DNA of 64,000 nt from Streptosporangium sandarakinum (GTDB taxonomy: Bacteria; Actinomycetota; Actinomycetes; Streptosporangiales; Streptosporangiaceae). How positions within the stretch are numbered: position 1 is the stretch's first letter; each line of letters begins with the position of its first letter. Below are positions 41,781 to 49,130 of this stretch, piece by piece. The stretch is from contig NZ_JACCCO010000002.1 of assembly GCF_013409935.1 (NCBI RefSeq), forward strand, positions 930,001 through 994,000, written 5' to 3'. The position numbers and the translations under genes are program-made. The notes below the pieces were generated by a model. The model ran no database searches and was not told where the DNA came from. It saw nothing but the letters and a program-made list of their open reading frames with translations.

Positions 41781-42241
41781 CCGGCGCTCCCGGCGGCGCG
41801 GTCCAGGGCCGTCCCGGCGGCGCGACCGGTCCCGGGCGTGCGATCCTCCCCCGCGGGGCGGTCCGTCTCGGCGGTCTCAGGGGTACGGCCTGCGGCGGCG
41901 CGGTCCACGGCCTGCCAGAGCAGCACCTCGTTCTGCAGCACCCGCTCCATCGCGGCGGCCGTCTCGGTGGCCAGCCGGTGGGCGTCGTCCCAGCGCCGCG
42001 CCCGCGTCTCGTCCACGGTCCGCCCGGCGGGGGCGGCGGGGGCCTTGGCCGTGCGCGCCTGGAGCCTCTCGACCTCGGCGCGCAGCGTGGTGACCTCCCG
42101 GCGCAGCACCTGGACCTCCCACAGCGCGTCCTTGATGTCCTGGCGGTGCTCGGCCAGGGAGATGTACCGGGAGTCGAACCAGCCGCGCACCGCACTCCGC
42201 AGCCGGGCGGGCACCAGAGCCCGCTTCGCCAATCGCGCCAT
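41777..42241 (-). CDS. Small coiled-coil protein, first gene of the PP-loop/M55 operon
   Basis: 154 residues from ATG 42241 (MARLAKRALVPARLR); the frame extends upstream without an RBS. A basic N-terminal helix (RALVPARLRSAVRGWFDSRYISLAEHRQDI) is followed by a coiled coil (VLRREVTTLRAEVERLQAR), a further helix (DDAHRLATETAAAMERVLQNEV) and a disordered tail. No enzymatic motif. The stop overlaps the PP-loop gene start (ATGA). It looks like the small N-terminal proteins found before glycosyltransferase or nucleotidyltransferase genes, but no function can be given. Confidence 0.65.
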   Translation of the reverse strand: MARLAKRALVPARLRSAVRGWFDSRYISLAEHRQDIKDALWEVQVLRREVTTLRAEVERLQARTAKAPAAPAGRTVDETRARRWDDAHRLATETAAAMERVLQNEVLLWQAVDRAAAGRTPETAETDRPAGEDRTPGTGRAAGTALDRAAGSAG

Positions 42242-42407
42242 AGCCCGGCACGATACCGGCAAAGACCGAGATGTCCGGACGGTCTCAGGAATCGGCACAG
42301 CCCGGTGCGACCCTCGCATTCCGGCGCGGCCGGTCACCCGGCTCGGCCCGCCGCCGGTCCCGCCCCTCCCGGTTCCGGTCCTTCCCGGCCGGGGCCCCGG
42401 CGTCCGG

Positions 42408-43022
42408 TCATCCCCGCTCCGGCGTCCCGCCCGGCTTCGCCGTTCCGCCCGGCCCGAGAATCGTCTCGGCCATCACCCGAGCCGCCAGCGCGGGGTGCGC
42501 GCCGGGGCGGGTGACGGCGTGGGCCAGCACCCCGTCGACGAGCACCAGGATCTGGTCGGCGCCGAACTCCGGGTCCGGGTGGCCGTGCCGGGTCAGCTCG
42601 GCGGCGAAGATCCGGTGCAGCTCCTCCTTGTGGGCGCGGACCTCCGCGTGCGCCGGGTGATCCAGGTCGGAGAGGGCGAGCTCGGCGGCGGTGTAGCGGC
42701 AGCCGCGGAACGCGGGCCGCGTGGTGACCCGCTCCAGCTCGTCGAAGACGGCCAGGACGCGCTCGTGGGGGTCGTCGCCGGCCGCGTCCATGGTCTCCCG
42801 GTAGCGGTCGGCGGTGGCCTGGGTGCGCAGCATCTCGGCGATGAGCCCGTCCTTGCCGCCGAAGTGCTGGTAGAGCGAACGGCGGGCGACGTCGGCCCGG
42901 CTGAGGATGGCGTCCACGCCGACGTGAACGCCATGGGTGTAGGTGAGCTCGCGGGCGGCTTCCAGCAGCCGCTCACGCGGCCCCGGTCTCGTGGTCGTGG
43001 TCACGGCTCCGAATCCTCGCAC
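42408..43022 (-). CDS. TetR-family repressor of the adjacent MFS gene
   Basis: 204 residues. HTH: LSRADVARRSLYQHFGGKDGLIAEML (about 41-66). The rest is a helical ligand domain containing FRGCRYTAAELAL and PAHAEVRAHKEELH, the layout of TetR_C domains next to multidrug MFS pumps. GTG 43022 is 7 nt after TACTGT (43035-43030), suggesting a leaderless start; GTG 43004 with GAGG upstream is the alternative (198 residues). It diverges from the MFS gene across 77 bp containing two copies of a putative operator. Confidence 0.9.
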   Translation of the reverse strand: MRGFGAVTTTTRPGPRERLLEAARELTYTHGVHVGVDAILSRADVARRSLYQHFGGKDGLIAEMLRTQATADRYRETMDAAGDDPHERVLAVFDELERVTTRPAFRGCRYTAAELALSDLDHPAHAEVRAHKEELHRIFAAELTRHGHPDPEFGADQILVLVDGVLAHAVTRPGAHPALAARVMAETILGPGGTAKPGGTPERG

Positions 43023-43026
43023 GCGG

Positions 43027-43084
43027 TTGACAGTAGACCAACCATTCTATCTAATGAGGCGCCGTATACCGATCGTTCTATCTA
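43027..43084 (+). promoter_or_regulatory. Divergent TetR/MFS promoter with two direct-repeat operators
   Basis: MFS promoter: TTGACA (43027-43032), 17 bp, TCTAAT (43050-43055). The 17-bp elements ACCAACCATTCTATCTA (43037-43053) and ACCGATCGTTCTATCTA (43068-43084) start 31 bp apart, about three helical turns. The first sits in the promoter spacer, the second around the start of transcription, so binding should block both genes. Confidence 0.7.
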
Positions 43085-43099
43085 CCCATTGGAGCGGCC

Positions 43100-44476
43100 A
43101 TGCCACGCCGGGGCACCCTGCCCACCGTCCTGACCGGTGTCTTCATCACGATGCTCGACTTCTTCATCGTCAACGTGGCCATCCCCACCACCCAGCGCGA
43201 CCTGCACGCCGGGGCCGCGGCCGTCGAGTGGGTGGTCGCCGGATACGGCCTGGCCTACGGCTCCGGACTGGTCCTCGGCGGTCGGCTCGGTGACCTCTTC
43301 GGCCGCCGCCGCATGTTCGCCGTCGGGCTGACCCTCTTCACGCTGGCCTCGGTCGTCTGCGGCCTGGCCCCGGACATCGGCACGCTGATCGCCGCCCGCG
43401 TCGCGCAGGGCGCGTCGGCCGCGCTGCTCTCCCCTCAGGTGCTGGCCGTCCTGCGCACCGCCTACCACGGGACGGCCCAGGCCAGGGCGCTCAGTGCCTA
43501 CGCGATGACCATGGGCCTGGCGGCGGTTTTCGGCCAGATCATCGGGGGCGTGCTCATCCAGGCCGACCTGTTCGGCCTCGGCTGGCGGGCCTGCTTCCTG
43601 ATCAATCTGCCGATCGGCGTCGCCGCCCTGGTGATGACCGGCCGCGTGGTGCCCGAGAGCCGATCCGCCGACACCGTACGGCTCGACGTCGGCGGGGCCG
43701 CACTCGTCACGCTCGGTCTGGTCGCCACGCTGCTGCCGCTGATCGAAGGCCGTGAGCAGGGCTGGCCGCTGTGGACCTGGCTGTCCTTCGCCGTCGCCGC
43801 CGCCCTCCTCATCGCGTACGGCCGGCGGCGGCACGAGTCACCGCTGATCGACCTCACCCTGTTCCGCGAGCGGGCCTTCACCGCGGGGCTGCTCACCCAG
43901 CTCGCCTTCACCATGGGCATGGCCGCCTACTTCCTGATCTTCGCCCTGTACGTCCAGGAGGGCCGGGGCCTGGACGCGCTCCAGGCCGGCCTGATCTTCA
44001 CCCCGATCGGCGCGGGCTACCTCGCGGCCTCGCTGCTCGCGCCCCGGCTGACGGCCCGCCTCGGCCGCCAGACGATCGCCCTGGGCGGGCTGACCAGGGC
44101 GGCCGGCCTGACCGCCCTGCTCGTCGCGGTCGCCTGGGACGCGCCGATCGGCTGGCTGGTGCCGATGCTGGTCGCCGACGGGGTCGGCATGGGCCTGGCG
44201 CTCGCCCCCATCATGGGCACCGTCCTGGCCAGGATCGCCCCGCGGCACGCCGGCGCCGCCGCCGGGATCCTCACCACGGCCCAGCAGGTCGGCTCGGCCA
44301 TCGGCGTCGGCATCGTCGGCATCGTGTTCTACGGCGATCCGTCGGCCGGGGTCGCGGGGGCGTTCCGGCACGGGCTGGTCTACCTGATCGTGGTCACCCT
44401 GGCCGTCGCGGCGCTGGTCCAGGTCCTGCCGCGCACCGCCGCCCCGGCCCGGACCCCGGCCCCGGCCGCCACCTGA
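43100..44476 (+). CDS. DHA2-type MFS drug/proton antiporter
   Basis: 458 residues with twelve to fourteen hydrophobic helices. Family motifs: FITMLDFFIVNVAIPTT (motif D1 region of DHA2/EmrB), GYGLAYGSGLVLGGRLGDLFGRRR (motif A between helices 2 and 3) and the proline/glycine-rich motif C region of antiporters around ALSAYAMTMGLAAVFGQIIGG. Start ATG 43100 with GGAGCGG upstream. Probably exports a lipophilic compound, repressed by the divergent TetR. A strong hairpin separates it from the convergent enoyl-CoA hydratase gene. Confidence 0.92.
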   Translation: MPRRGTLPTVLTGVFITMLDFFIVNVAIPTTQRDLHAGAAAVEWVVAGYGLAYGSGLVLGGRLGDLFGRRRMFAVGLTLFTLASVVCGLAPDIGTLIAARVAQGASAALLSPQVLAVLRTAYHGTAQARALSAYAMTMGLAAVFGQIIGGVLIQADLFGLGWRACFLINLPIGVAALVMTGRVVPESRSADTVRLDVGGAALVTLGLVATLLPLIEGREQGWPLWTWLSFAVAAALLIAYGRRRHESPLIDLTLFRERAFTAGLLTQLAFTMGMAAYFLIFALYVQEGRGLDALQAGLIFTPIGAGYLAASLLAPRLTARLGRQTIALGGLTRAAGLTALLVAVAWDAPIGWLVPMLVADGVGMGLALAPIMGTVLARIAPRHAGAAAGILTTAQQVGSAIGVGIVGIVFYGDPSAGVAGAFRHGLVYLIVVTLAVAALVQVLPRTAAPARTPAPAAT

Positions 44477-44539
44477 CCGGCCCGGCACGGACCGCATCCG
44501 GGACGCGGCCCTCCCGGGCGGCGCCGTACGGCGCGAGCA

Positions 44540-44575
44540 GGCCGCCGACCCGGCCGCGTGGCCGGGTCGGCGGCC
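44540..44575. terminator. Bidirectional terminator hairpin
   Basis: A perfect 16-bp stem, GGCCGCCGACCCGGCC (44540-44555) with GGCCGGGTCGGCGGCC (44560-44575), and a 4-nt loop, placed between the convergent stop codons of the MFS and enoyl-CoA hydratase genes. Confidence 0.75.
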
Positions 44576-44585
44576 GGTGGGCCGG

Positions 44586-45359
44586 TCAGCGGCCGGTGAA
44601 GGTGGCCTTGGTCTTCTCGGCGAAGGCCCGCATGCCGTCGCGGGCGTCCTCGGTGGCGAACAGGCCGGAGAACTGCAGGCGCTCGATCTCCAGGCCGGTG
44701 GCCAGGTCGGTCTCCAGGCCGCGGTCCACGGCCTGCTTGGCCGCCCGGACGGCCAGCGCGGGACCGCCCTTGAACTGCGCGGCGTAGGCCAGCGCCTCGG
44801 TGTGGACGTCGGCGTCCGGGACGACCCGGTCGACCAGCCCGATCTGCAGGGCCTCGGCGGCGGAGACGTGGCGGCCGGTGAAGATGAGGTCCTTGGCCCG
44901 CGCCGGGCCGACCAGCCGCGGCAGGCGCTGGGTGCCCCCGGCGCCGGGGATGATGCCGAGCAGGATCTCCGGCTGGCCCAGCTTGGCCGACTCGCCCACG
45001 ATCCGGATGTCCGCGCACAGCGCCAGCTCGCAGCCGCCGCCCAGGGCGTAGCCGGTCACCGCCGCGATGACCGGCTTGCCGATCTCGGCGACCGCGGTGA
45101 AGCAGTCCTGCAGGGTCGCGGAGTGGACGGCCATGTCGGCGTACGACATGCCGGCCATCTCCTTGACGTCGGCGCCCGCCGCGAAGACCTTCTCCCCGCC
45201 GTAGAGCACCACCGCGTACACCTCGGGGTCGGCGTCCACCTGGCGGGCGCAGTCGCGGATCTCCTCCTGGACCTGCCGGTTGAGCGCGTTCATCTTCGGC
45301 CGGTCGAGCCGGATCGTCGCGATCCCGTCGGCCGTCTCCACCCGCACGAACTCACCCAT
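44586..45359 (-). CDS. Enoyl-CoA hydratase/isomerase family protein
   Basis: 257 residues of the crotonase fold. Oxyanion-hole segments: FAAGADVKEMAG and GYALGGGCELALCADIRI; the catalytic glutamates are present in ALGGGCELAL (E near 112) and in GQPEILLGIIPGAGGTQRLPR (E near 132), so a hydratase like EchA8/FadB-type beta-oxidation enzymes is most likely. ATG 45359 has GGAGAGGA upstream. It is monocistronic or possibly co-transcribed with the upstream tetR (136 bp). It would feed reducing equivalents to the ETF encoded elsewhere in the window. Confidence 0.93.
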   Translation of the reverse strand: MGEFVRVETADGIATIRLDRPKMNALNRQVQEEIRDCARQVDADPEVYAVVLYGGEKVFAAGADVKEMAGMSYADMAVHSATLQDCFTAVAEIGKPVIAAVTGYALGGGCELALCADIRIVGESAKLGQPEILLGIIPGAGGTQRLPRLVGPARAKDLIFTGRHVSAAEALQIGLVDRVVPDADVHTEALAYAAQFKGGPALAVRAAKQAVDRGLETDLATGLEIERLQFSGLFATEDARDGMRAFAEKTKATFTGR

Positions 45360-45495
45360 GGCCGTCCTCTCCTTCGAGCAACCCGTCACCCGCACCCTAG
45401 AGGAGCGCCACGCCGAAAGGACGATCGGCGTTCCATGACACCGCTCCGGGAGTCGGCCGGGATCCGACGCCCCGGCCGGGAGCCTCGTCGCCGTC

Positions 45496-46152
45496 CTACC
45501 GCGCCTGGACGCCGCTCCCCTGTCTCGTGTGCGCGCAGCCCGGAGCCGAACGGTGGGCGACGCCGGCGAGCACCAGGTCGAGTTCGGCCAGCGCGTCCTC
45601 CAGCGCGGCACGCTGGTCCGGGGCGCGTGCGATGTCCAGGGCGCTCTCGCAGATCCCCCCGTACAGCAGCGAGGTGGCGGGGTCCAGCGGCCGGTCCGGG
45701 ATGCACCCGGCCTCGATCGCGATGGCCAGTCCGCTCCGCATCTGCTCCTTGCACCCGGCCTGGATGTCCCGCATGGCGGACCAGCCGAGCGCGCCCGGCG
45801 CCTCGACCAGCGTGATCTGGCGTACGGAGGGTTCGAGGGACGCCTCCAGCAGGCGCCGGCAGCCCGCCGAAACGCCGTCCCACGGATCCCGCTGGTCCTG
45901 GAACGCCCGCCGGACGACCAGCGCGAGCGCCTTCTGGTCGGCGGCGTAGACCTCGCGGAAGATGTGTTCCTTGTTGCTGAAGTGATGGTAGAACGCGCCA
46001 CGTGTCACGCCGGCCCTGGCACAGATCTCGTCCACCGCGGTGGCGGAGAAACCGTCGCTGATGAAAAGCTCACGCGCCGCCGCGACCAGGGCGCCCGTGG
46101 TCGCCTTGGTGCGCTCGTGCTGGCTCCGTCGCGCACTCGTGTTCTCTGCCAC
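45496..46152 (-). CDS. TetR-family transcriptional regulator
   Basis: 218 residues from GTG 46152 (MAENTSARRSQHERTKATT), with GGAGGAG 8 nt upstream; the open frame runs on to 46632 through a degraded gene. HTH: ATAVDEICARAGVTRGAFYHHFSNKEHIFREVY (about 36-68). The ligand domain contains LVEAPGALGWSAMRDIQ, the TetR_C_6-like AefR group signature. Its likely target is the perfect palindrome upstream of the quinone oxidoreductase gene and the related ACATACGTGT at 46192-46201 before its own start. Confidence 0.9.
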   Translation of the reverse strand: MAENTSARRSQHERTKATTGALVAAARELFISDGFSATAVDEICARAGVTRGAFYHHFSNKEHIFREVYAADQKALALVVRRAFQDQRDPWDGVSAGCRRLLEASLEPSVRQITLVEAPGALGWSAMRDIQAGCKEQMRSGLAIAIEAGCIPDRPLDPATSLLYGGICESALDIARAPDQRAALEDALAELDLVLAGVAHRSAPGCAHTRQGSGVQAR

Positions 46153-46194
46153 CCGCGTATCTCCTCCCGTTCCGAACCCGAGGTTAGAAGAACA

Positions 46195-46362
46195 TACGTG
46201 TAGGGAAGCCGGCCATCGGCCAGGCGTGCCACCCGCCGCAGTGCCGGCTCGCCGCTTCCCGTCGGCGTGCCGGGCATGGGCGATCATCAGGGCCGGATCC
46301 TCGTCGCCGCGTACGGCCTGATCGCGGGTCGGCAGCAGGTAGCCGATCTTCACTTCCGCCAT
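46195..46362 (-). pseudogene. Deletion remnant of an LLM-class F420-dependent oxidoreductase
   Basis: ATG 46362 with an RBS (GAGAGGCGG) begins MAEVKIGYLLPTRDQAV...ALMIAHARHAD, the N-terminus of luciferase-like F420 enzymes, where the substrate barrel begins. After about 33 residues homology stops. The other frame then reads GSGEPALRRVARLADGRLPY, an internal segment of the same family (usually over 150 residues further on). An internal deletion with a frameshift therefore joined the two pieces, and nothing of the rest of the gene is left. It shares its open frame with the downstream tetR, which is coincidental. Confidence 0.65.
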
Positions 46363-46376
46363 GTGGCCGCCTCTCT

Positions 46377-47303
46377 TCATGGGTCCCGCGCCGAAGCGGC
46401 GGGGCACCGGTTCACCGGAGCGGGCTCGGCCGCCTCCGCCAGCGGGAACACCGCGTCGACGTGCGCCTTCAACCGCCCCTCGGCCACGAGACCGGCCAGC
46501 GCGGCGAGCCCGGCGCCGTCGGGATCGACGAGGTAGGCCACGGCGCGCACGCCGAGCTCGTCGGCACGCTCGTTCAATCCAGGGGTCCAGGCCGCCTGCC
46601 CGCTGACCAGGACGCCGCCCGGCCGCAGGCACTCCAGCGCCTTGAGGCCGGCCTCGCCGCCGAACATCTGGATGACGACGTCCATGTCACGCGCCACGGC
46701 GGACACCTCCGTCGCGGCGTGGTCGATCACTTCGTCCGCCCCCGGTTCGCGGACGAAGGCGTGCTTGGCGGCGCTCGCGGTGCCGGTCACGTGGGCGCCG
46801 TGGGCTTTGGCGATCTGGACCGCCAGGTGTCCCACGCCTCCGGCCGCGCCCGCCACGAGGACCCGCTGTCCCGGGGCGACGGCGGCGACCTCGGTGAGCA
46901 TCTGCCACGCCGTCAACCCGGCGAGCGGCAGCGCCGCCGCCTCGGTGAAGCCCAGGCCCTCCGGCATGAGGGCGAAGTGGCGGGCGGGAGCGGTGACGTA
47001 CTCGGCGTAACAACCCGCGGCCCGGGGGAACCACGGCATCCCGAACACCCGATCACCGGGCCGGAACCGGGTGGTGCCGTAGCCGGTCCCCACCACCGTC
47101 CCCGCGACGTCCCAGCCGTTGATGAACGGCAGGTCGAGCACCCGGTTGTACGCCTGCCCCCGGCGCGTGAAGACGTCCACCGGATTGACCCCGGCCGCCG
47201 CGACCCTGACCAGCACCTCGCCGAACACCGGCGTGGGCTCCTCCACCTCGGCCAACGCCATGGTCTCGACCTCCCCCCACGCCGACTGCCGTATCGCCCG
47301 CAT
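46377..47303 (-). CDS. Zinc-free quinone oxidoreductase-like dehydrogenase, C-terminus shortened
   Basis: 308 residues of the medium-chain dehydrogenase/reductase superfamily, QOR branch: GEVLVRVAAAGVNPVDVFTRRG, GWDVAGTVVGTG, NADPH motif VLVAGAAGGVGHLAVQIAKAHGA. Zinc ligands are absent, as in QOR. ATG 47303 has GGGAGGG 6 nt upstream; the frame extends back through the palindromic operator. The C-terminus reads VFPLAEAAEPAPVNRCPAASARDP, where the family normally continues ...AHRxLExGxVxGKxVL; about 15-20 residues are replaced. The truncation abuts the degraded LLM gene, so one deletion may have damaged both. It may still fold. Confidence 0.82.
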   Translation of the reverse strand: MRAIRQSAWGEVETMALAEVEEPTPVFGEVLVRVAAAGVNPVDVFTRRGQAYNRVLDLPFINGWDVAGTVVGTGYGTTRFRPGDRVFGMPWFPRAAGCYAEYVTAPARHFALMPEGLGFTEAAALPLAGLTAWQMLTEVAAVAPGQRVLVAGAAGGVGHLAVQIAKAHGAHVTGTASAAKHAFVREPGADEVIDHAATEVSAVARDMDVVIQMFGGEAGLKALECLRPGGVLVSGQAAWTPGLNERADELGVRAVAYLVDPDGAGLAALAGLVAEGRLKAHVDAVFPLAEAAEPAPVNRCPAASARDP

Positions 47304-47342
47304 GAACGTCCCTCCCGAAGTGATGATGACGCCAAGGATGAT

Positions 47343-47367
47343 ACATACATACATCATGTATGTATGT
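47343..47367. promoter_or_regulatory. Perfect 25-bp palindromic operator upstream of the QOR gene
   Basis: ACATACATACAT (47343-47354), central C, ATGTATGTATGT (47356-47367): a perfect inverted repeat with internal TACA periodicity, 40 bp upstream of the QOR start and strikingly A+T-rich. Most likely the binding site of the TetR encoded at 45496-46152. Confidence 0.7.
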
Positions 47368-47556
47368 GCGGGGCGAACGGCCCGGGAGGGCGTGGTCCGC
47401 CCAGGACCCATGGCACGCGTCCGGAGGCGTACGGCCAGGTCAAAGGCTCAATCGAGGAGCCGGCCCAGGTGACCGGGGAGCACCGCGGAGAACCGGCCGT
47501 CGGGGTGGGTCCCTGTCGGCCGTCGCAGCGGGTTCTCGTTGGGTATGGGGGAGACC

Positions 47557-48213
47557 ATGATTTTCCTGAGGCGGGCATCCCTCATCGCCGTACTGACTCT
47601 CGCGGCCGTCCCCATCACCCCCTTCGCCACCCCGCAGGCGGCGGCGGAACCACGCAAGCAATCACAGGCCGCGAGCGCGGCCCTCGCCCGGCACATGCTG
47701 GCCCGGCTCAAGGTCGCCAGGCCCTTGTCCATCCGCGGCTACAGCCGCGAGCGGTTCCAGCCCCGATGGGGGCACCGCAAGGGCAGGTGCGACACGCGGG
47801 AGATGGTGCTGGCCCGCGACGGGCGGGGCGTACGCCGCAACGCGGCCTGCCACCCGGTCAAGGGGCTCTGGTACAGCCCGTACGACGGCAAACGGCTCAG
47901 GAGCGAGAAGCAGGTGGACGTCGATCACGTGGTGCCGCTCGCCTACGCCTGGCGCTCGGGCGCCAAACGGTGGACCCAGGCCAAGCGGCGCGCGTTCGCC
48001 AACGACCTCACCCGTCCCGAACTGCTCACCGTCAGCCACTCCGCCAACATCGCCAAAGGCGGGCAGGGCCCACAGAACTGGCGTCCGCAACGCCGCGCCC
48101 ACTGGTGCCGGTACGCGACCTCGTGGATCACCGTGAAGCACCACTACCGGCTCTTCGTGACCCGCGCGGAGAAGGTGGCCTTGCTCAACATGCTCCGCAC
48201 CTGCCGGCGCTAG
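47557..48213 (+). CDS. Secreted HNH-family nuclease (DUF1524/GmrSD C-terminal type)
   Basis: 218 residues from ATG 47557 (MIFLRRASLIAVLTLAAVP...), with GGGGGAG just upstream; ATG 47545 is an alternative. A Sec signal peptide ends near AAAEP (about residue 29). The catalytic core is KQVDVDHVVPLAYAWRSGAKRW (D-H-V-V-P-L, about residue 112) with the downstream asparagine/lysine region HSANIAKGGQGPQNWRP, the ββα-metal arrangement. Cysteine pairs (RCDTRE, AACHPV, WCRYA, TCRR) suit an extracellular enzyme. Family members are secreted nucleases of actinomycetes, probably for nutrient release or competition. Confidence 0.88.
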   Translation: MIFLRRASLIAVLTLAAVPITPFATPQAAAEPRKQSQAASAALARHMLARLKVARPLSIRGYSRERFQPRWGHRKGRCDTREMVLARDGRGVRRNAACHPVKGLWYSPYDGKRLRSEKQVDVDHVVPLAYAWRSGAKRWTQAKRRAFANDLTRPELLTVSHSANIAKGGQGPQNWRPQRRAHWCRYATSWITVKHHYRLFVTRAEKVALLNMLRTCRR

Positions 48214-48477
48214 CCTTCCCGGCCGGCCGCAACGGACACGCCTCCGGCCGCGACCGGCCCAAGATCCTTTGACCGGCCCCACGCGCCCCGATTGCCGTTC
48301 CGTCCCGACCGGCCTCACCCCCGAGTCACGGCAGGTCATCGGGGCCGTGACGCCCGCCGTACGGCGGGAGGCGTCGGCCGGGTTTCGGATGGCCGGAAAA
48401 TGACCCCTTCCTCTACAAGATCGCAACAGGTATGGTCGAGCCGGTCATCGAAAGAAAGTTTCACCAATGGAGGAACA

Positions 48478-48894
48478 TTGGGCAAGAAGCTTCAGATGCT
48501 GGCACTCCCCGTCGCGGCCGTCGCGCTGACCGCGCTGGCGGGCGCCCCCGCCCAGGCCGCCACCGGCTACGACCGCTGCCATGCCGGGTCCTACTGCATG
48601 TTCTCCGGCCTCGACGGCACGGGCGACATGATCGAGATCAAGAGCGACACCCCGGACCTCGCCGCGCTCGGCATGGCGGGCCGGGCCAAGTCCGACTGGA
48701 ACCGTACGGCCTCCTACATCCACCTGTACTCCGAGTCCGGCTACGGCGGCTGCTCCGCCGTGACCTCCCCCTGGGGGAAGGGCAACTTCTACACCCCGTT
48801 CCGCGACTTCTTCCACTCGGTCCGCTTCGACGGCGCCAACGGCCCGTCCTGCCTCACCACCTTCACCGGCTCCCCGGCCGACTCGCACGGCTGA
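48478..48894 (+). CDS. Secreted beta/gamma-crystallin-like protein (peptidase inhibitor I36 family)
   Basis: 138 residues. I place the start at TTG 48478 (MGKKLQMLALPVAAVALTALAGAPAQA) because GGAGG lies 4 nt upstream and the product then has a clean Sec signal peptide cleaved after AQA. The mature part carries CHAGSYCMFSGLDGTGDMIEI and YIHLYSESGYGGCSAV, the Greek-key pattern of the I36/SMI inhibitors of Streptomyces metalloproteases, with four cysteines for two disulfides. Extracellular; whether it inhibits a protease is inferred from the family. Confidence 0.82.
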   Translation: MGKKLQMLALPVAAVALTALAGAPAQAATGYDRCHAGSYCMFSGLDGTGDMIEIKSDTPDLAALGMAGRAKSDWNRTASYIHLYSESGYGGCSAVTSPWGKGNFYTPFRDFFHSVRFDGANGPSCLTTFTGSPADSHG

Positions 48895-49047
48895 TCCGAC
48901 TCCGGCGGGCCCTTTCCCGCCCGGCCGGGCGTCGCGCGGAAAGCCGCAGGCGGCGCCCGGCCGTCCCGCCCCGTGACGCCACGGCGGGCCGGCCCCACCG
49001 AACAGGCCGGTACGGCGGCGCGAACCCGGCGGCGTGGACGCGGCACC

Positions 49048-49130
49048 GGTTCAGCGGCGCCGGTTCAGTGGCGCCGGTTCAGTGGCGCCGGTTCAGTGGC
49101 GCCGGTTCAGTGGCGTCAGTTCAGCGGCAT
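49048..49130. repeat. 14-bp tandem repeat array next to the glycosyltransferase stop codon
   Basis: Five copies of GGTTCAGTGGCGCC (49048-49117; first with CGG, fifth ending GTC) run into AGTTCAGCGGCAT, which is the codons for the last residues MPLN and the stop of the glycosyltransferase. The array seems to have grown from that coding end by slippage. Not a CRISPR: there are no spacers. Confidence 0.75.

Noticed and set aside
45496..46632. A single 378-residue protein including the TetR
   Set aside because: The upstream part of the frame is the decayed LLM gene and antisense-free filler; the TetR has its own GTG with GGAGGAG.
49048..49130. Tandem repeats considered as a CRISPR array
   Set aside because: Units are contiguous 14-mers without spacers and no cas genes are nearby.
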